DNA from: an uncultured Sterolibacterium sp.
Lineage (GTDB): Bacteria; Pseudomonadota; Gammaproteobacteria; Burkholderiales; Rhodocyclaceae
DNA: 56,025 nucleotides
Assembly: GCA_903832735.1 (NCBI GenBank)
Contig: CAILCO010000001.1
Coordinates: 1-56,025 of the forward strand
Reading direction: 5' to 3'
Shown in pieces: positions 32,366 to 40,783 of the stretch. Position 1 is the stretch's first letter, and each line of letters starts with the position of its first letter. Below the pieces are notes generated by a model. That model searched no databases, was not told the DNA's origin, and saw only the letters and a program-made list of their open reading frames with translations. A program made the translations under genes and the position numbers.

Positions 32366-33571
32366 CTAGCGCACCAGTTGATTGATCTCGATGATCGGCA
32401 GGAGGATGGCCAGCACGATGAGCAGCACCACGCCGCCCATCACCAGGATCATCACCGGTTCGAGCAGGGTCAGGAAGACCGCCAGGCGCCGTTCCAGTGC
32501 CTGGGTTTCGAGTTGTGCGGCGCGCTCGAGCATCTGCTCCAGTTTGCCGCTGAGTTCGCCGCTGGCCACGAGATGGATCAGGAGCGGCGGGAAAGCCCGC
32601 GTTGCTGCCAGCGCCCGGGCCAGACTCGTGCCTTCGCGTACCCGCTCGATCGCACCCTCGACGGCGGAGCGCATCTTCAGGTTGCTCATCACCCGTGCGC
32701 CTGAGCCCAGGGCGGAGAGCAGGGGTACGCCGCCCCCGACCAGGATCGCCAGGGTGCTGGCGAAGCGCGAGGTATTGACGCCGCGAACCAGCGGACCGAT
32801 CGCGGGAGCGGCGAGCAGCAGGGCATGCCAGCGCCGCCTCAGCGTTTCCCGGCGCAAGGCCATGCGCGCCGCAGTCGCGATTAGTATCAGCGTCGCCACG
32901 ATATAGGGCCAGGTCGCGCGGAGAAAATCGGATAGCGCGATCAGTCCGCGAGTGAGCCACGGCAGGTTCTGCCGCGACTGGGCGAAGACCTGCACGACCT
33001 GAGGCACGACATAGACCAGAAGGCCGGTGACGATGGTGATCGCGACCAGCGTCACCAGGACGGGGTAGAGCAGGGCGAGACTGGTCTTCTGTTTCAGCGC
33101 CTGACGGGCGTCGAGATAGTCGGCGAGATGTTGCAGAACGATCGCCAGCGCGCCCGATTCCTCGCCGCCATGGACCAGCGCGCGATAGAAGTCGGGGAAG
33201 CTCTTGTCGTAACTGGCCAGGGCGCCGGCCAGGGACAGTCCGGCGATCACTTCGGTCTTGACGCCGCCCAGCACCTCACGCGTCTTCGCATCGGCGGCCT
33301 CCTCGATCAGCGCCGTCAGCGACTGCTCCATGGTCAGGCCGGCGGTGAGCAGGGTCGCCAACTGTCGGGTAAGCAGTGAGAGTTCGGCGGCTGAGATGCC
33401 CTTGGCCCAGGGTAGTCGCGCCCGCTCCCGCGCACCCACCCCGCTGACCTGCGACGGTAGCAATCCCTGGGCACGCAGTTGGGCGCGAGCCTGTCGCGGG
33501 GTGTCCGCCTGGAGCACGCCGGACACCGTGCGACCGTCGGGGTCCAGCGCCTCGTATTGAAAGGCTTCCAT
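32366..33571 (-). CDS. gspF: Type II secretion inner-membrane platform protein GspF
   Basis: A 401-residue polytopic protein with two repeated cytoplasmic T2SF domains and three membrane helices. Recognisable parts are F-Q-Y-E-A-L-D-P-D-G-R at the N-terminus, L-T-R-Q-L-A-T-L-L-x-A-G, and the C-terminal E-P-V-M-I-L-V-M-G-G-V-V. It anchors the assembly platform that contacts GspE and GspL. Its start follows the gspE stop by 2 nt, and it is the last gene of the minus-strand gspCDEF operon, convergent with the hugZ-like gene. Confidence 0.96.
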   Translation of the reverse strand: MEAFQYEALDPDGRTVSGVLQADTPRQARAQLRAQGLLPSQVSGVGARERARLPWAKGISAAELSLLTRQLATLLTAGLTMEQSLTALIEEAADAKTREVLGGVKTEVIAGLSLAGALASYDKSFPDFYRALVHGGEESGALAIVLQHLADYLDARQALKQKTSLALLYPVLVTLVAITIVTGLLVYVVPQVVQVFAQSRQNLPWLTRGLIALSDFLRATWPYIVATLILIATAARMALRRETLRRRWHALLLAAPAIGPLVRGVNTSRFASTLAILVGGGVPLLSALGSGARVMSNLKMRSAVEGAIERVREGTSLARALAATRAFPPLLIHLVASGELSGKLEQMLERAAQLETQALERRLAVFLTLLEPVMILVMGGVVLLIVLAILLPIIEINQLVR

Positions 33572-33573
33572 GA

Positions 33574-35076
33574 TTATTCGCGCGTCACGCGCACCACCTC
33601 TTCCAGGCTGGTGACGCCCTGGGCGGCCAGACGCAGGCCGTCGTCGCGCATCGAACGCATGCCGAGCGCTGCGACATGCTCGCGCAACGTCTGTTCCGAC
33701 GAGCGGTCATGGATCAGCCGGCGCAGATCCTGGTCGACGCTGATCAATTCGTAAATGCCGGTGCGCCCGCGATAGCCCGAATGATTGCAGTTCGGGCAGC
33801 CGACCGCGGAATAAAGGCGAGCGTTGGCATCGCCCGGAGAAAAGCCCAGTGCCGACAATTGGGCCGCGAGTCTGGCAGAGTCGGCGTCGAAAACTTGCCG
33901 GCATTCCAGGCAGAGTCTGCGCACCAAGCGCTGAGCGCCGACGCCGATCAGGCTGGAGGCGAGCAGAAAGGGTTCGACGCCCATGTCGACCAGGCGCGTG
34001 ACGGCGCTTACAGCATCGTTGGTGTGCAGAGTCGCGAATACCAGATGGCCGGTCAGGCTGGCCTGAACGGCGATCTGCGCCGTCTCCAGGTCGCGGATCT
34101 CGCCGATCATGACCACGTCCGGATCCTGGCGCAAGATGGTGCGCAAGGCGCGCGCGAAACTCATCTCGATGCGGGTGTTGATCTGCGTCTGGCTGATGCC
34201 GTCGAGATCGTACTCGATCGGATCCTCGACGGTCATGATGTTCTGCGCCTTGGCATCGAGCCTGGAGAGCGCGGCGTAGAGCGTGGTGGTCTTGCCCGAA
34301 CCGGTCGGCCCGGTCACCAGGACAATACCGTGGGGCTCGCGGATCAGCCGGTCCATGTGCAGGAGTGTGCCCTCGTCCATGCCGAGTCGGGTCAGATCGA
34401 GTCGCCCGGCCTGCTTATCGAGCAGGCGCAAAACCACGCGCTCGCCGTGCACCGTGGGTATCGTCGAGACCCGGACATCGACCGGCTTGCCTGCCAGGCG
34501 CAAGGTGATCCGGCCATCTTGCGGCAGGCGCTTTTCGGCAATGTCCAGTTGCGCCATGATCTTGATGCGCGAAACGAGGGCCGCGTGCAGGGCGCGCGCC
34601 GGCTCGATCAGATCGCGCAGCGTGCCGTCGATGCGCAGTCGGACCACCGAACGGGTCTCGAAGGCCTCGACGTGGATGTCCGAGGCGCCTTCGCGCAGCG
34701 CCTGAGTGAATAGCGCATTGATCAGGCGTATGACCGGAGCATCATCCTGGCTATCCAGGAGATCCTCGACCTCGGGCAGGTCAGTGAGCAGCCGGGACAG
34801 ATCCATGTCCTGCGCCAGGTCGTCGGCAAGCGTCGCCGCGCCGGTGCCCTGAGCGTTGTAGAGACTGGAAAGCAGTTCTTCGAATTCCTGCTCGGCGATA
34901 CGCCGCGCCGCCAGCGGCACGCCCAGGGTACGGCGCAACTCGGCCAGGGCGGCAGCCATGACGCCGGGCCGGGCGCCGTTGTTGACCGCCACCTCGGCCA
35001 GATCCTGGCCGAGGGCAGTCACGGCGACGCCATTGGCCTTGGCGAAGGCGTAGGGAATCTTGCCCGAAGGATTCAT
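33574..35076 (-). CDS. gspE: Type II secretion ATPase GspE
   Basis: A 500-residue cytoplasmic ATPase that drives pseudopilus assembly. It has an N-terminal GspE-N domain, an Asp box and Walker A (GPTGSGKTTT near 255), Walker B with D-P-D-V-V-M-I-G-E-I-R-D, and a zinc module with CLEC near 389 and CPNC near 426. The ATG overlaps the gspD stop (ATGA). All key motifs are intact. Confidence 0.97.
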   Translation of the reverse strand: MNPSGKIPYAFAKANGVAVTALGQDLAEVAVNNGARPGVMAAALAELRRTLGVPLAARRIAEQEFEELLSSLYNAQGTGAATLADDLAQDMDLSRLLTDLPEVEDLLDSQDDAPVIRLINALFTQALREGASDIHVEAFETRSVVRLRIDGTLRDLIEPARALHAALVSRIKIMAQLDIAEKRLPQDGRITLRLAGKPVDVRVSTIPTVHGERVVLRLLDKQAGRLDLTRLGMDEGTLLHMDRLIREPHGIVLVTGPTGSGKTTTLYAALSRLDAKAQNIMTVEDPIEYDLDGISQTQINTRIEMSFARALRTILRQDPDVVMIGEIRDLETAQIAVQASLTGHLVFATLHTNDAVSAVTRLVDMGVEPFLLASSLIGVGAQRLVRRLCLECRQVFDADSARLAAQLSALGFSPGDANARLYSAVGCPNCNHSGYRGRTGIYELISVDQDLRRLIHDRSSEQTLREHVAALGMRSMRDDGLRLAAQGVTSLEEVVRVTRE

Positions 35077-37187
35077 TTCGGCGTTGCGGCCGTGGCGTCG
35101 GTGGTCGCCTTGGGCAGGGCGGGCAACGTGGGCGGCCCGCCCTCGACGGGCAGCAGCAGGCCGGCCGGACTGGCTTTGCCTTGCTCGTTGAGGATGTAGT
35201 CGTAGCGGCCGCCGGTCAGGTCATCGGCGCTATGTGCGCCGCGCAGCACCGTCGGCCGCAGGAAGACCATGAGGTTGGTCTTGGCGCGGGTACGCGTGCT
35301 GTACTTGAACAGGCCGCCGACGATGGGGAGGTCGCCGAGTAGCGGAACCTTATCGACTTCGTCGGTGAGGGAGTCCGAGATCAGGCCGCCCAGGACGACG
35401 ATCTGGCCGTCATCGACCAGCACATTGGATTCCACCGAGCGCTTGTTGGTGACCACGCCGGCGGCATTGGCAGTGGACGTATCGATGCTCGACACTTCCT
35501 GATAGATCTGCAACCTGACCGTGCCGCCTTCGGAGATCTGCGGCTTGAGCCGCAGCGTCAGGCCGACATCCTTGCGCTCTATGGTCTGGAACGGCGTGGG
35601 CGTGGTCGCGGCCGCCGAGACGGCATATTGACCGGTGATGAAGGGGACGTTCTGCCCGACGACGATTCTCGCTTCCTCGTTGTCCAGGGTCAGCAAGGTC
35701 GGGGTGGACAGAATATTGGTACTGGAGTCGGTCTGGAGGGCTCGGACCAGCATCCCCAGGTTGAGGATGTTGACGCCGCCGATCGACACCGACCCCTTCA
35801 ACACCCCGATGTTCAGGCCGGCGCCTGCCGTCAGCGGATTTGCGGAAACGCCGAGGATGTTCTGGCCGGTCGTGCCGAAATTGGTGCCGCCGAAGCCCTG
35901 GGTGCCGGTCTTGTTGAGACCGTTCAGGTCCTGCCATTGAATGCCGAACTCCGCGGCCTTGGTCGACGTGATCTCGGCAATCAAGGCCTCCACATAGACC
36001 TGCGCGCGGCGCATGTCGAGGCGGTCGACTACCGAGCGAAGATTGTTGTAGATCGCATCGGGCGCGGTGATGATCAGGGAATTGGTGGCGGCATCTGCCT
36101 GGATGATGCCTGAGGCGGTGGCCGAGGGCTGCCCTTGTATCGAGGACAAGGAGGAAGTCGCCATCGAATTGCTGGCGCTGGAACCCGTGGCTGAAGAGGC
36201 GCCCGTGACGGAGCTGTTTAGCGGCGTGGCTGAGCCTAAGCCCAAGCCGGACCTGGCCGCAGACGACCCGCCCGATCCGGACTCGCCCTGCTGGATTGCC
36301 CGCAAAGTCTCGGCGAGCTTGACCGCTTCGGCATTTTTTAGATAGATGACATGGATATTGCCGCCTGCGCTGGTCGGCGAATCGAGCATCGCGACAAACT
36401 GACGCAGCCGGCCCAGCCGCGACGGATCGCCGGTGGAGCGCGCCAGGAGACTGTTCGAACGCGTGTCCGCGACCACGACCAGGCGTTGCGTCGTATCCGC
36501 GGCAGCGCCTCCCTGCGCCTGCGCCGCTTCGGCGAACAGCCGGTTGACCGTTTGCGCGACATCGAGCGCCGAGGCATAGCGTAGCGGGATCATGATCGGG
36601 TCGCTGGAATTGGGCTGATCGATGGCGTCGATGATTTTTTCCAGGCGCTGCAGGTTGCTGGCGTAATCGGTGATGACCAGCGAATTGCTGTTCTGATACG
36701 GCGTGATGGTGTTGTTCGGGGCGATCAGCGGCCGCAGTATCGGCATCATCTGCACCGCCGATTCGTACTTCAGCGTGAACACCTGGGTCTGGATCCGGTC
36801 GCCGGCGCCGCGCGTCTTGTCCAGCGGCCCGAGCATCAGACTCTGGTGCAGCTTGGCGTCATTCTCCGGAAGGATCTTAACGATGCCGCCGTCTTCGACT
36901 GCAGCATAGCCCTGCAGGCGCAGGGCCGAGAGAAAGACATCGTAGGCCAGCGCCTTGGACACCGGTTTGGCCGAGACGATATTGACCGTTCCCTTGACCC
37001 GCGGATCGACGACGAAGTTCTTCCCGGTCATCTCGCTGATCGCCTTGACCACGCCGTCGATATCGGCATTGACGAAGTTGAGCGTGACGACATCGGCTCC
37101 AGCGGTGGCGGCACAGGCTTGCCCGAGGGAAAGCGCGATGGACAGCACAAGCCACAATAGTCCGGCGCGCAAGCGGCGAGAACTCAT
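35073..37187 (-). CDS. gspD: Type II secretion outer-membrane secretin GspD
   Basis: The protein (704 residues from this start) forms the outer-membrane channel. After the signal peptide come the N0 domain (V-V-T-L-N-F-V-N-A-D-I), N1-N3 domains, and the secretin core with V-G-Q-N-V-P-F-I-T-G and V-P-L-L-G-D-L-P-I-V-G-G-L-F. A Ser/Gly/Ala-rich insert of about 60 residues lies within the N3 region. ATG 37187 is chosen because a normal signal peptide starts there with GAAGGG upstream. A start at 37274 overlapping the gspC stop would add 29 hydrophilic residues encoded partly by a 12-bp repeat. No C-terminal pilotin-binding S-domain is obvious. Confidence 0.94.
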   Translation of the reverse strand: MSSRRLRAGLLWLVLSIALSLGQACAATAGADVVTLNFVNADIDGVVKAISEMTGKNFVVDPRVKGTVNIVSAKPVSKALAYDVFLSALRLQGYAAVEDGGIVKILPENDAKLHQSLMLGPLDKTRGAGDRIQTQVFTLKYESAVQMMPILRPLIAPNNTITPYQNSNSLVITDYASNLQRLEKIIDAIDQPNSSDPIMIPLRYASALDVAQTVNRLFAEAAQAQGGAAADTTQRLVVVADTRSNSLLARSTGDPSRLGRLRQFVAMLDSPTSAGGNIHVIYLKNAEAVKLAETLRAIQQGESGSGGSSAARSGLGLGSATPLNSSVTGASSATGSSASNSMATSSLSSIQGQPSATASGIIQADAATNSLIITAPDAIYNNLRSVVDRLDMRRAQVYVEALIAEITSTKAAEFGIQWQDLNGLNKTGTQGFGGTNFGTTGQNILGVSANPLTAGAGLNIGVLKGSVSIGGVNILNLGMLVRALQTDSSTNILSTPTLLTLDNEEARIVVGQNVPFITGQYAVSAAATTPTPFQTIERKDVGLTLRLKPQISEGGTVRLQIYQEVSSIDTSTANAAGVVTNKRSVESNVLVDDGQIVVLGGLISDSLTDEVDKVPLLGDLPIVGGLFKYSTRTRAKTNLMVFLRPTVLRGAHSADDLTGGRYDYILNEQGKASPAGLLLPVEGGPPTLPALPKATTDATAATPK

Positions 37188-37243
37188 AAACTGACCCTTC
37201 TTCGATGCGTCAATTGACGTTCCATTGGACAATTCCATATTCC

Positions 37244-37279
37244 GACTCATTTGCCGACTCATTTGCCAACTCATTTGCC
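37244..37279. repeat. Three tandem 12-bp repeats at the gspC/gspD junction
   Basis: GACTCATTTGCC occurs at 37244-37255 and 37256-37267, followed by AACTCATTTGCC at 37268-37279. On the coding strand each unit carries one ATGA, so the copy that holds the gspC stop/gspD start overlap has been repeated twice. It yields in-frame ATGs at 37274, 37262 and 37250 upstream of the signal-peptide start. Confidence 0.85.
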
Positions 37280-37783
37280 AACTGAGGGACCGTTGGCGCC
37301 TGGAGTCGCGGGAACTGCAGGCGTTTTTTTCTCCGGCCAGGCGAGTGATTCACGGGCCCCGTTGCGCTCCAGGATGACATGATCCGGATAGACTTCCGCG
37401 AGCCGGATTCCCGGCGCTATATCTTCACCTTCATGCACCGCGAGATTTTGCTTGCCGTCGAGCAGCACGACCGCGTAGCCCCGCTGGCCAACAGGGTTTC
37501 CGGCTGGAGCGGCCATGACGCCCTGCAACTTGATCGCGATCCCCGTCGGTGCGGCGCTGTTGCGATCTCGCTGCACTGTCCCGAACAGGGAGTTGGCCGC
37601 CGCCAGTTGGACGACGCCCTCCGCAGCCACATCCAGACGCGCTTCGGCGCGCGGGGCCAGCCAGACCCATGTCCAGTATGCGAGGACAAAACCCAGCAGC
37701 AGCAGGCTGAGCAGCAGCACCGTGGAGACCAGAGCGGTTTGCGCCAGGCTGGAGCTTTGTTCGTGGGTGATCTGACGGGGCAC
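37271..37783 (-). CDS. gspC: Type II secretion protein GspC
   Basis: A 170-residue inner-membrane protein with one N-terminal transmembrane helix (about 17-42) and a periplasmic homology-region domain containing L-F-G-T-V and L-Q-G-V-M-A, G-Y-A-V-V-L-L-D-G-K and the V-x-x-D-H-V-I-L-x-R-N-G-x-x-E-S pattern. No PDZ domain is present, so it is of the short type. GspC couples the platform to the secretin N0 domain. It is the first gene of the minus-strand operon, and its stop overlaps an upstream candidate start of gspD. Confidence 0.92.
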   Translation of the reverse strand: MPRQITHEQSSSLAQTALVSTVLLLSLLLLGFVLAYWTWVWLAPRAEARLDVAAEGVVQLAAANSLFGTVQRDRNSAAPTGIAIKLQGVMAAPAGNPVGQRGYAVVLLDGKQNLAVHEGEDIAPGIRLAEVYPDHVILERNGARESLAWPEKKTPAVPATPGANGPSVGK

Positions 37784-37871
37784 GCTAGGAGTATTGCGAC
37801 ATAATGAAGGTATGATACTTTAGAATTCGTTATTTATTGCTGGCTGACGCCGCGAGGCGAAGAGGACTATC
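37784..37871. promoter_or_regulatory. Shared divergent promoter region of the two gsp operons
   Basis: These 88 bp separate gspC (minus) from gspG (plus) and are AT-rich compared with their surroundings. TATGAT at 37811-37816 is a candidate -10 for the plus strand, with no strong -35 at 17 bp. The region must hold both promoters, so common control of the two operons is likely. Confidence 0.5.
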
Positions 37872-38345
37872 GTGATAGTTGGAAATAACCGCAATCGGAC
37901 GGAAAGCCGGTCGTTGCAGCGGGCGGCCTGGCAGCGTGGTTTCACGCTGCTCGAAGTGATGGTCGTGGTGGTCATACTCGGCATACTCGCCGTGCTCGTG
38001 GTGCCGAAAATCATCAGCCGTCCCGACGAAGCGAGGGTCATCGCCGCGAAGCAGGATATCGCCAGCCTGATGCAGGCGCTCAAGCTCTATCGCCTCGATA
38101 ATCAGCGCTACCCGACGACGGAACAGGGATTGCAGGCGCTCTCCGCGAAGCCGGCCAATGCCCCGGTTCCGCCGAACTGGAAGTCCGGCGGCTATATCGA
38201 GCGCCTGCCCAGGGATCCCTGGGGCAATCCCTATCAATATCTGAATCCCGGGTTGCGCGGCGAGATCGACGTCTTCAGCTTCGGCGCTGACGGCGCACCC
38301 GGCGGGGAAGGCAACGATGCCGACATCGGTTCCTGGAACCTGTAA
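37872..38345 (+). CDS. gspG: Type II secretion major pseudopilin GspG
   Basis: A 157-residue pseudopilin. The prepilin peptidase site is R-G-F-T-L-L-E-V with Glu at +5, followed by a hydrophobic helix. The family's conserved middle (R-Y-P-T-T-E-Q-G-L-Q-A-L) and C-terminus (P-R-D-P-W-G-N-P-Y and F-G-A-D-G) are present. The 22-residue leader is long. It starts the plus-strand operon gspGHIJKLMN. No prepilin peptidase gene (gspO) lies in the window, so one elsewhere must serve it. Confidence 0.97.
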   Translation: MIVGNNRNRTESRSLQRAAWQRGFTLLEVMVVVVILGILAVLVVPKIISRPDEARVIAAKQDIASLMQALKLYRLDNQRYPTTEQGLQALSAKPANAPVPPNWKSGGYIERLPRDPWGNPYQYLNPGLRGEIDVFSFGADGAPGGEGNDADIGSWNL

Positions 38346-38354
38346 TCCGCAAGC

Positions 38355-38885
38355 ATGATGCGGCTTGGCGTTTGCAGACAAGCTCGCAGCCAGGGGTTCA
38401 CCCTGATCGAGATGTTGGTCGTGCTGCTGATCATGGGCCTCCTGCTCGGACTGGTCAGCGCCACCACGCAGCCGGACGAGCGCGGCCTGTTGCGCATCGA
38501 GGCCGATCGTCTGGCGCAATTGTTGGAGCTCGCCGGAACGGAGTCCCGCCTGAGCGGTAAGTCCATGGCCTGGACCGCCGACGGCAGCGGCTACCGCTTC
38601 TGGCGCTTCGATGAGCAAGCCGGCTGGTTCGAGGTCAGCGACAGCGATCTGTTGCGCGCCCGCAGTCTGCCCGCCGGTATGACGATTTCTGGTCTGCGTG
38701 TCGAGTCCATGAAGTCTGCTGCCGACCAGGGTCAAGCCCGCCTCGAGTTCTCAGGCAACGGCATGAGCCTCGCCTTCACCATCGAACTCTCCCTGGGCGC
38801 CGCGCATTATCGGGTCTCGGGCTCGCCGATCGGTGAAGTGCTGGCCTTGAGCGATGGCGGAACAGATTATGGCAAGGTCTACTAA
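38355..38885 (+). CDS. gspH: Type II secretion minor pseudopilin GspH
   Basis: A 176-residue pseudopilin with the cleavage site Q-G-F-T-L-I-E-M and an adjoining hydrophobic helix, then a GspH-type beta domain with typical W-x-x-D-G-S-G-Y-R-F-W. The next ATG, one codon on, is also a possible start. It lies 9 nt after gspG and its end overlaps gspI by 32 nt if the first gspI start is used. Confidence 0.93.
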   Translation: MMRLGVCRQARSQGFTLIEMLVVLLIMGLLLGLVSATTQPDERGLLRIEADRLAQLLELAGTESRLSGKSMAWTADGSGYRFWRFDEQAGWFEVSDSDLLRARSLPAGMTISGLRVESMKSAADQGQARLEFSGNGMSLAFTIELSLGAAHYRVSGSPIGEVLALSDGGTDYGKVY

Positions 38886-39246
38886 TGCGGGCTTCACCCT
38901 GGTCGAGGTCTTGGTCGCGCTGGCCATCATCGCCATCGCGCTCATGGCGGCTCTGCGCTCCGCGGCCCAGGGTACCAACAATGTCGGCGAACTGCGCGCC
39001 CGGCTGCTCGCCGGCTGGGTCGCGGAAAACCGGCTGGCCGAGCATCGTGCCCGCGAGGACTGGCTGCCGCTCGGGATACAGCGCGGTTCCGAACGCCAGG
39101 CGGGTCAGGAATTCGGCTGGCGCGAGGAAGTCATCGAGACCCCGAACCCGGCGTTTCGCCGCGTCGATGTGCTGGTGTTCGCGAACGGCGACGAAACCCA
39201 TTCGCTGGCTCACCTCGTCGGCTTCGTCGTGCTCCCGGTCAAATGA
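38854..39246 (+). CDS. gspI: Type II secretion minor pseudopilin GspI
   Basis: A 130-residue pseudopilin with the site A-G-F-T-L-V-E-V and a hydrophobic helix, followed by the GspI pattern N-R-L-A-E-x-R and the late R-V-D-V-L-V. ATG 38869 is an alternative start that gives a shorter leader and less overlap with gspH. GspI starts the pseudopilus tip together with GspJ and GspK. Its stop overlaps gspJ by 4 nt. Confidence 0.94.
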   Translation: MAEQIMARSTNAGFTLVEVLVALAIIAIALMAALRSAAQGTNNVGELRARLLAGWVAENRLAEHRAREDWLPLGIQRGSERQAGQEFGWREEVIETPNPAFRRVDVLVFANGDETHSLAHLVGFVVLPVK

Positions 39247-39872
39247 AATTCGGCTTCGGCGCGCCCTGCGTTGGGGCTCAGGGAGACCAAGCCAGTTCAG
39301 GCGGGTTTACGCTGATCGAGCTGCTGGCGGCGCTGCTCGTACTCTCGCTGCTGTCGCTGATGTCCTATCGCGGACTAGGCGCCGTGCTCGACGCCCGAGA
39401 GCACGTGAGACTGGAAAGCGACAAATGGCGCCATGTCGCCACCTTCCTGGCGCGCTTCGAACGCGATATAGGGCTCGCTTCGCCGCGTACCATGCGCACA
39501 GCTTCCGGTACGCTGCCGGCCTGGCAGGGCCGGCTTGCCTCGAGTACGGCGCCGCGCCTGGAGTTTTCCCGCTTTGCCTCGAACGCCGGGATGGACAGCG
39601 CGAGGCGGATCGCCTACCAGTTGAACGAGAACCAGGGAATCGAGTTGTGGCTATGGCCGGGCGCGGACATCGCGCCAACAATGCAACCCGATCGCTACAC
39701 GGTGCTGGCCGGGGTCAGGAACATGGAATTGCAGTACCTCAACGGCAATCTGCTATGGCTCGACAGTTGGCCGACCTCGACGCTCGATGCGCCGATTCCC
39801 CTGGCGCTGCGCTTGAAGATCGTCCTGGCCTCGGGCGAGGAAATCGTCCGCATTTACGCCTTGAAGTCATGA
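39243..39872 (+). CDS. gspJ: Type II secretion minor pseudopilin GspJ
   Basis: A 209-residue pseudopilin with the cleavage site G-G-F-T-L-I-E-L and its hydrophobic helix, then the GspJ domain with R-G-L-G-A-V-L-D-A-R and F-E-R-D-I near residue 75. Both ends overlap neighbours by ATGA, which ties its translation to gspI and gspK. Confidence 0.94.
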   Translation: MKFGFGAPCVGAQGDQASSGGFTLIELLAALLVLSLLSLMSYRGLGAVLDAREHVRLESDKWRHVATFLARFERDIGLASPRTMRTASGTLPAWQGRLASSTAPRLEFSRFASNAGMDSARRIAYQLNENQGIELWLWPGADIAPTMQPDRYTVLAGVRNMELQYLNGNLLWLDSWPTSTLDAPIPLALRLKIVLASGEEIVRIYALKS

Positions 39873-40783
39873 GAGCCCGACAGTCAGGCGTGGCCATCGT
39901 GCTCGCCATGGGCGTGGTCGCCCTGGCAGCGATGGCCGCGACGGCGATCATGGTGTCGCAGAGCACCTGGTCACGAGAGCGCGAACTCGCAGCCGACCAT
40001 GTCCAGGCGCAGACCCTGATTTCCACGGGAGTCGATTGGGTCCGTGCCGTGCTCTGCGACGATCGCCGTGCCAGCACGGTCGATTATCTGGGCGAGCCCT
40101 GGGCGCTGCGACTGCCGCCGATGCCGGTGGAAAATGGCGAACTCGCGGGCTATATCGAGGATCAGCAGGGCCTCTTCAATGTCAATAATCTGGTCACCGA
40201 GGGCAAGCTCAACCTCACGCAGTTTGCCCGGTTTCAGCGCCTGCTGGCGGTCCTGGGTTTGCCCGAAGGACTTGCCGCACCCCTGGTCGACTGGATCGAC
40301 AGCGACGGCGATCCGCAACCGCAAGGCGGTGCGGAGGATGCCTATTATCTCGCCCTGGATCCGCCTTACCTCGCCGCCAACCAGCCGCTGGTCGATGTCG
40401 CGGAACTGTCCCAGGTGGCGGGCTACAATGATCAGGTCAGGGCCACACTGAAACCCTTTGTGACCGCCTTGCCCCAGATCACTCCTGTCAACGTCAACAC
40501 CGCGCCGCCGGAAGTGCTGGCCGCAGTCATTGACAATCTCGATCTGGATGCCGCCCGCACCTTGGTCTCGGCGCGCGATCGTGCCTATTTTCGCGATTCC
40601 GCGGACTTCGTCAGCAGGCTGCCCAGGGGAGCATCGGTGGCGCCTGGCGACATCTCCGTGAGCAGTAATTATTTTCTGGCAACATTGCGCGTCACGGTGG
40701 GCGCAGCACAGGCGCGGGGCCAGGCGCTGTTGTCGCGTCCGGACCTGAAGTGGCCGACCATACTCTGGCGCAAATATTTATGA
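39869..40783 (+). CDS. gspK: Type II secretion pseudopilin GspK
   Basis: A 304-residue tip pseudopilin. The leader is R-Q-S-G-V-A-I-V-L; as usual for GspK the +5 Glu is missing. It includes L-V-D-W-I-D-S-D-G, Y-Y-L-A-L-D-P-P-Y and a helix-hairpin-helix-like V-N-V-N-T-A-P-P-E-V-L. ATG 39869 overlaps the gspJ stop; the same frame is open for 1 kb upstream only as a shadow of gspI and gspJ. Confidence 0.95.
   Translation: MRARQSGVAIVLAMGVVALAAMAATAIMVSQSTWSRERELAADHVQAQTLISTGVDWVRAVLCDDRRASTVDYLGEPWALRLPPMPVENGELAGYIEDQQGLFNVNNLVTEGKLNLTQFARFQRLLAVLGLPEGLAAPLVDWIDSDGDPQPQGGAEDAYYLALDPPYLAANQPLVDVAELSQVAGYNDQVRATLKPFVTALPQITPVNVNTAPPEVLAAVIDNLDLDAARTLVSARDRAYFRDSADFVSRLPRGASVAPGDISVSSNYFLATLRVTVGAAQARGQALLSRPDLKWPTILWRKYL

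Noticed and set aside
32154-32960. Minus-strand Arg-rich open frame of 268 codons
   Set aside because: It runs in another frame through gspF and the end of the hugZ-like gene, and is composed of low-information Arg/Ala/Gly residues.
38885-39868. Upstream extension of the gspK frame by about 1 kb
   Set aside because: It overlaps gspI and gspJ in another frame and is Arg-rich without similarity; gspK starts at the ATGA overlap at 39869.
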